Source of the DNA: an uncultured Ruminococcus sp. | GTDB taxonomy: Bacteria; Bacillota; Clostridia; Lachnospirales; Lachnospiraceae | Direction: 5' to 3' | Assembly: GCA_900066355.1 (NCBI GenBank) | Contig: FMEL01000012.1 | Location: forward strand, 1 to 64,000 | DNA length: 64,000 nucleotides | Part shown: in pieces, positions 59,911 to 64,000 of the stretch | How the letters are laid out: each line of letters opens with the position of its first letter | Numbering within the stretch: position 1 is the first letter of the stretch | The notes under the pieces: generated by a model | Told to the model about the DNA's origin: nothing | What the model saw: the letters and a program-made list of their open reading frames with translations, nothing else | Database searches by the model: none | Translations under genes and position numbers: made by a program

Positions 59911-60411
59911 GTGATAAAGATTGACATCAACCTTGTCTTTACGATCATCAACCTGTTGGTTCTGTATCTTTTGATGAAGAAGTTTTTATTCGGACCGATC
60001 ATAAATGTGATGGACCAGAGAAAAGCTATGATCGACCAGCAGTTTGCAGAAGCTAAGGAACGACAGGATAATGCAAAGGAACTTCAGGAACAGTATGAGG
60101 GAGCTTTGAGATCCGCAAAAGAAGAATCCTACCAGATCATGGAGCAGGCAAAGAAAGAAGCGAAGGCACAGGCAGAAAACACTGTCAAAGAGACAGAAGC
60201 CAGAGTGGATGCGATGCTTGCAAAGGCACAGGAAGATATCCGCATGGAGCGTGAGAATGCAATGCGTCAGATGAAAGGCGATGTAGCATCCCTTGCCATG
60301 GAGGCAGCAGCCAAGATCATTGGTAAGAACAGTGGAGCAGATCAGGATTTATCCTTATATGATCAATTTATAGAAGAAGCAGGTGATCCGGATGACAGTG
60401 ACCGCCGTTAA
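59911..60411 (+). CDS. atpF: ATP synthase Fo subunit b
   Basis: 166 residues starting with GTG at 59911 (AGGTGG upstream). One N-terminal transmembrane helix (about 7-25, LVFTIINLLVLYLLMKKFLF) is followed by FGPI and a long charged coiled coil (about 35-140) rich in Glu, Lys, Ala and Gln, which forms the stator stalk. The acidic C-terminus DPDDSDRR overlaps atpH by 20 bases. Confidence 0.93.
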   Translation: MIKIDINLVFTIINLLVLYLLMKKFLFGPIINVMDQRKAMIDQQFAEAKERQDNAKELQEQYEGALRSAKEESYQIMEQAKKEAKAQAENTVKETEARVDAMLAKAQEDIRMERENAMRQMKGDVASLAMEAAAKIIGKNSGADQDLSLYDQFIEEAGDPDDSDRR

Positions 60412-60895
60412 TTATGCAAAGACATTGCACGAGCTTTCTGTTCCCGCAGAAGCTGTACAGACAACAAAAGAAATATTCCGTGAGGTTCCGGGGCTTAAAG
60501 AAAGTCTCGCGAATCCACTGGTGCCTTTTGAGGCAAAGAGCAGAGTGATTGACCGGGTAATTCCTGATGAAATGAAAAATTTCATAAAGGTTGCCTGCAA
60601 ACACAGAAATATAAGTCTTCTTGAAGAAATTTTTGAAGATTATGAGGAAATATGCCGGAGACAGAAACGTATCCTTCATGCAGTGATTCGATATGTGACG
60701 CCGCCGAAAGCTCAGCAGCTCGAAGGCATCAAAGCATTTTTGTGCCGGGAATTTCAGGCAGAGAGCGCCGAAATAGAAATGATAGAAGACAAAAGTCTGA
60801 TCGGAGGATTTATCCTTCAGGCAGACGGACGTGAATTTGACTGGAGCATGCGAGGACGTTATCGTATGCTGCAGCAGAAACTGACCCGGAGGTGA
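60392..60895 (+). CDS. atpH: ATP synthase F1 subunit delta
   Basis: 167 residues from the ATG at 60392; a GTG nine bases earlier is less likely. VNYAKTLHEL (about 6-15) opens the N-terminal helical bundle that binds alpha, and the C-terminal region has the family block DKSLIGGFILQADGREFDWS (about 134-153). It links F1 to the b stalk. It overlaps atpF by 20 bases and ends five bases before the atpA start. Confidence 0.93.
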   Translation: MTVTAVNYAKTLHELSVPAEAVQTTKEIFREVPGLKESLANPLVPFEAKSRVIDRVIPDEMKNFIKVACKHRNISLLEEIFEDYEEICRRQKRILHAVIRYVTPPKAQQLEGIKAFLCREFQAESAEIEMIEDKSLIGGFILQADGREFDWSMRGRYRMLQQKLTRR

Positions 60896-60900
60896 AATCG

Positions 60901-62415
60901 TTGAGCGCAATTAACCCAGAAGAGATTATTTCTATTCTGAAGGAAGAAATAGAAAATTATGATGAGATCAGCCAGAATCAGGAAGTGGGAACGGTTATCT
61001 CCGTAGGTGACGGAATTGCTACCGTATACGGAATTGACCATGCCATGTATGGTGAGGTTGTAGTATTTGAAAACGGACTCAAGGGAATGGTTCAGGATAT
61101 CCGTACCAACAGCATGGGATGCATTCTGTTTGGTAAAGATACAGGAATCAAAGAAGGTACAAAGGTAACCCGTACCGGCAAACAGGCAGGTATTCCTGTC
61201 GGCAACGGTTATGTAGGCAGAATTGTCAATGCCCTTGGTGCTCCGATCGACGGAAAAGGTGAAATCAAAGAAGAAGGATATCGTCCGGTAGAAAATCCGG
61301 CACCTGGAATCATTGATCGTAAATCCGTCACAGTACCGCTGGAGACAGGTATCCTTTCATTGGATTCCATGTTCCCGATCGGTCGTGGACAGCGAGAACT
61401 AATCATCGGTGACAGACAGACCGGTAAGACATCACTCGCAATTGACACCATCCTGAACCAGAAAGGTAAGGATGTAATCTGTATTTATGTAGCAATCGGA
61501 CAGAAAGCATCTACTGTAGCGAAAGTCGTATCCAACCTTGAGAAATACGGTGCGATGGAATATACAACAGTATTTTCTTCAACAGCCAGTGACTGTGCAC
61601 CGCTTCAGTACATTGCTCCTTATGCAGGAACTGCACTTGCAGAGTTCTTTATGTATCAGGGCAAAGACGTACTGATCGTTTATGATGATCTTTCCAAACA
61701 CGCAGTGGCATACAGAGCACTGTCCCTGTTACTTGAACGTTCCCCAGGACGTGAGGCATATCCTGGAGACGTATTTTATCTGCATTCCAGACTTCTGGAG
61801 AGATCCAGCCGTCTGAGTGATAAACTTGGAGGAGGTTCTATTACAGCACTTCCGATTATCGAGACACAGGCAGGTGATGTTTCCGCATATATTCCGACCA
61901 ACGTAATTTCTATTACAGATGGTCAGATCTTCCTTGAGAGTGATCTGTTCTTCTCAGGAATGAGACCGGCCGTTAATGTTGGTCTTTCTGTATCACGAGT
62001 TGGTGGTGCAGCACAGACGAAAGCCATGAAGAAAGCTTCCGGAAGTGTCCGTATCGATCTGGCTCAGTACCGTGAGATGGAAGTATTTACTCAGTTCAGT
62101 TCAGATCTGGATGATGCGACTAAAGCACAGCTTGCATATGGAGGCTGTCTGATGGAACTTCTGAAACAGCCACTGTGCAATCCGCTGAAACTCCACGAGC
62201 AGGTTATTACATTGTGGACAGCTACCCACAAGAAGATGGTTCATGTGGACAAAAAGGATGTAAAACAGTATCAGAAAGATCTGCTTGCATATTTTGATAA
62301 TGTTTATCCGGAGATCGGTAAAGAAATCGATGAAACCGGACTGATCAGCGATGAACTTGGAGAAAAAATCCTTCAGGTTGCAGATGAGTTTAAAGACCGC
62401 GCAGCTACTAACTAA
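60901..62415 (+). CDS. atpA: ATP synthase F1 subunit alpha
   Basis: 504 residues from TTG at 60901, which has GGAGG eight bases upstream and gives the usual SAINPEEIISILKEEI N-terminus; a GTG at 60892 lies inside that site. The regulatory-nucleotide P-loop is GDRQTGKTSLA (about 170-180), and the arginine-finger region is in PAVNVGLSVSRVGGAAQTKAM (about 355-375). Full length and intact. It alternates with beta in the F1 head. Confidence 0.97.
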   Translation: MSAINPEEIISILKEEIENYDEISQNQEVGTVISVGDGIATVYGIDHAMYGEVVVFENGLKGMVQDIRTNSMGCILFGKDTGIKEGTKVTRTGKQAGIPVGNGYVGRIVNALGAPIDGKGEIKEEGYRPVENPAPGIIDRKSVTVPLETGILSLDSMFPIGRGQRELIIGDRQTGKTSLAIDTILNQKGKDVICIYVAIGQKASTVAKVVSNLEKYGAMEYTTVFSSTASDCAPLQYIAPYAGTALAEFFMYQGKDVLIVYDDLSKHAVAYRALSLLLERSPGREAYPGDVFYLHSRLLERSSRLSDKLGGGSITALPIIETQAGDVSAYIPTNVISITDGQIFLESDLFFSGMRPAVNVGLSVSRVGGAAQTKAMKKASGSVRIDLAQYREMEVFTQFSSDLDDATKAQLAYGGCLMELLKQPLCNPLKLHEQVITLWTATHKKMVHVDKKDVKQYQKDLLAYFDNVYPEIGKEIDETGLISDELGEKILQVADEFKDRAATN

Positions 62416-62476
62416 TTTATGTGTATAGAATGCCGTCTCTGTTCCCGATATTTACAGTGAACGGCAGGAGGAACTT

Positions 62477-63373
62477 ATGGCAAATGCAAGAGAAATAAAA
62501 AGCAGGATCAACAGTGTTCAGGACACAATGAAAATTACCAATGCCATGTATATGATTTCCTCTTCCAAAATGAAAAAAGCCAAAAAGATATTGTCTGATA
62601 CGGAGCCTTATTTCTACAACATGCAGAGTGCGATCGCACGTATTCTCCGACATATTCCGGATACGCAGCATCCGTTTTTCAGTGTCCGTCATCTGATTCC
62701 TACGGAGGAACGAAAGATAGCGACAATCGTGGTTACCGGTGATAAGGGAATGGCTGGTGCTTATAATCACAACATCACCAAAATGACAGAAGAATTTATG
62801 GCAAACACTCCCGGTCATCACAAGCTCTATGTGCTTGGCGTTGTAGGCAGACAGTATTTCAGCAAGAAAAATGTGGATATGGATGGAAGCTTCCGCTATA
62901 CCGTGCAGAAGCCGACCATGCACAGGGCAAGAATGATCAGTGAGGAAGTTATAAGAAGCTTTCTGGACAGAGAAGTGGATGAGGTGCATATTATTTACAC
63001 ACAGATGCAGAATGCAGTTGTGATGGAAGCAGTAAATATGCAGCTTCTTCCTTTAAAAAAGACTAGCTTTTCGCCGCTTCAGATTCCGGCAGAGATCCAT
63101 CAGGAGGAAATCGAGATGTTTCCGTCTGCAGAGGGTGTGCTGGATATCATGATTCCAAATTATCTGACAGGTGTGATCTATGGATGTCTGGTTGAAGCAT
63201 ATGCCAGCGAGAACAATGCCAGGATGACCGCCATGCAGTCATCTACAGACAGTGCAAAGAAAATGTTACAGGATTTGTCAATCCAGTACAACCGTGCACG
63301 TCAGGCAGCGATCACGCAGGAAATCACAGAGGTTTGCAGTGGTGCGAAAGCCCAGAAAAGGAAGGGACGATAA
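62477..63373 (+). CDS. atpG: ATP synthase F1 subunit gamma
   Basis: 298 residues. The N-terminal shaft helix starts NAREIKSRINSVQDTMKITN with the conserved IKSRI...T.KIT..M motif, and VVTGDKGMAGAYNHNI (about 75-90) is the Rossmann-like strand (GDKGLAG.N). The C-terminal helix is NNARMTAMQSSTDSAKKM...YNRARQAAITQEI-type (about 250-288). AGGAGG precedes the ATG. The stop overlaps the atpD start by one base. A 61-bp gap separates it from atpA. Confidence 0.96.
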   Translation: MANAREIKSRINSVQDTMKITNAMYMISSSKMKKAKKILSDTEPYFYNMQSAIARILRHIPDTQHPFFSVRHLIPTEERKIATIVVTGDKGMAGAYNHNITKMTEEFMANTPGHHKLYVLGVVGRQYFSKKNVDMDGSFRYTVQKPTMHRARMISEEVIRSFLDREVDEVHIIYTQMQNAVVMEAVNMQLLPLKKTSFSPLQIPAEIHQEEIEMFPSAEGVLDIMIPNYLTGVIYGCLVEAYASENNARMTAMQSSTDSAKKMLQDLSIQYNRARQAAITQEITEVCSGAKAQKRKGR

Positions 63374-64000
63374 TGAGTAAAGGTAAGATCGTACAGGTCA
63401 TGGGACCTGTTGTAGATGTTGTTTTTGAAAATGGAGATCTGCCGGATATCAAAGATGCTCTTGAAGTAGAAAACAATGGTAAGAGATGTGTTATGGAAGT
63501 ATCTCAGCATCTGGGAAACGATGTGGTACGTTGTATCATGTTGAGCGCCAGTGAGGGACTTCAGAGAGACAGAGAAGTCATTGCGACCGGAAGCGGAATC
63601 AAGGTTCCGGTAGGTGACTGTACTCTTGGACGTTTGTTTAATGTACTTGGTGATACCGTTGACGGAGGAGACCAGCTGGACGATGCAGAACACTGGGTGA
63701 TCCATCGCGATCCGCCGAGTTTTGAAGAACAGAAACCGGCAGTTGAGATTCTGGAAACAGGAATCAAGGTTATTGACCTGCTCGCCCCTTATGCAAAGGG
63801 TGGTAAGATCGGTCTGTTCGGTGGTGCCGGTGTTGGTAAGACAGTCCTGATTCAGGAGTTGATTCAGAATATCGCTACAGAGCACGGCGGATATTCTATT
63901 TTTACCGGTGTAGGAGAGCGTTCCCGTGAGGGAAATGACCTCTGGAGCGAAATGAAAGAATCAGGTGTACTGGAAAAGACAGCCTTAGTGTTCGGACAGA
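63373..64000 (+). CDS. atpD: ATP synthase F1 subunit beta, 5' part
   Basis: The window holds about 209 codons; the gene (usually about 465) runs off the end. KIVQVMGPVVDVVFENGDLP (about 5-24) opens the beta-barrel domain. The catalytic Walker A is GGAGVGKTVLIQELI (about 154-168), and TGVGERSREGNDLW (about 177-190) includes the conserved GERxREGNDL motif with the catalytic Glu. The ATG at 63373 shares a base with the atpG stop codon TAA. Confidence 0.97.
   Translation, partial: MSKGKIVQVMGPVVDVVFENGDLPDIKDALEVENNGKRCVMEVSQHLGNDVVRCIMLSASEGLQRDREVIATGSGIKVPVGDCTLGRLFNVLGDTVDGGDQLDDAEHWVIHRDPPSFEEQKPAVEILETGIKVIDLLAPYAKGGKIGLFGGAGVGKTVLIQELIQNIATEHGGYSIFTGVGERSREGNDLWSEMKESGVLEKTALVFGQ

Overview
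The window reads as a chromosomal segment of a low-to-moderate GC Clostridia member, most likely a Lachnospiraceae gut commensal (inference). The basis is strong GGAGG ribosome sites, sigma-A promoters with 17-bp spacers, a T-box leader, a TnpV gene of Tn4451-type elements, a TRAP transporter, YfhO-type surface glycan genes and a standard F1Fo ATP synthase operon. No tRNA, rRNA or CRISPR array was seen.

Region 1 (about 1-10,700) is AT-rich accessory DNA. Mobile-element debris sits on both sides: a coiled-coil, mobilisation-like protein and TnpV on the left; an excisionase-like remnant and an IS256 transposase fragment on the right. Between them are an EcsC-family protein, a BsuBI/PstI-type restriction-modification pair whose promoter abuts a LexA-like palindrome, and a six-gene operon (4749-9723). 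That operon encodes a ThsB-like TIR protein, an Nmad2 protein, a predicted 5-hydroxymethyl-dU DNA kinase-like protein, a thymidylate-synthase homologue, a single-span membrane protein and a protein ending in a TIR domain. I regard it as the strongest candidate for an undescribed conflict system in the window.

Region 2 (10,700-26,000) is mixed. It has a MATE exporter with an AraC regulator, a ZIP metal transporter, a run of reductase, two methyltransferases and a transglutaminase-like protein, a large UvrD-type helicase with an apparent nuclease-like insertion, a DUF4186 protein, a decayed beta-lactamase-like gene, a Cache-GGDEF diguanylate cyclase and a secreted GH5 glucanase. Gene relics and a dispersed palindromic repeat (GTTACTGT...ACAGTAAC) lie in the gaps.

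Region 3 (25,800-30,110) is a TRAP transporter behind a T-box leader. The large permease is fused to two tandem near-identical DctP-type binding domains, which is unusual.

Region 4 (30,100-45,150) is a ten-gene surface-glycan operon. CDP-glucose 4,6-dehydratase, the RfbH-type 3-dehydrase, a YerE-like thiamine-diphosphate enzyme and a short-chain dehydrogenase together resemble the route to a branched 3,6-dideoxy sugar of the yersiniose type. Two PaaK-like adenylating enzymes, a flippase, a GT2 transferase and two large membrane glycosyltransferase-like proteins accompany them.

Region 5 (45,150-64,000) is mostly housekeeping: hibernation factor, Eis-like acetyltransferase, DnaJ-type cochaperone, a PAP2/CDP-alcohol phosphatidyltransferase fusion, a MoxR/VWA trio on the minus strand, upp, nth, a PanE-like reductase, a thioesterase, a YfcE-like phosphoesterase, a WYL regulator, birA and atpB-E-F-H-A-G-D. 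The window ends inside atpD. atpB appears to start with ACG.
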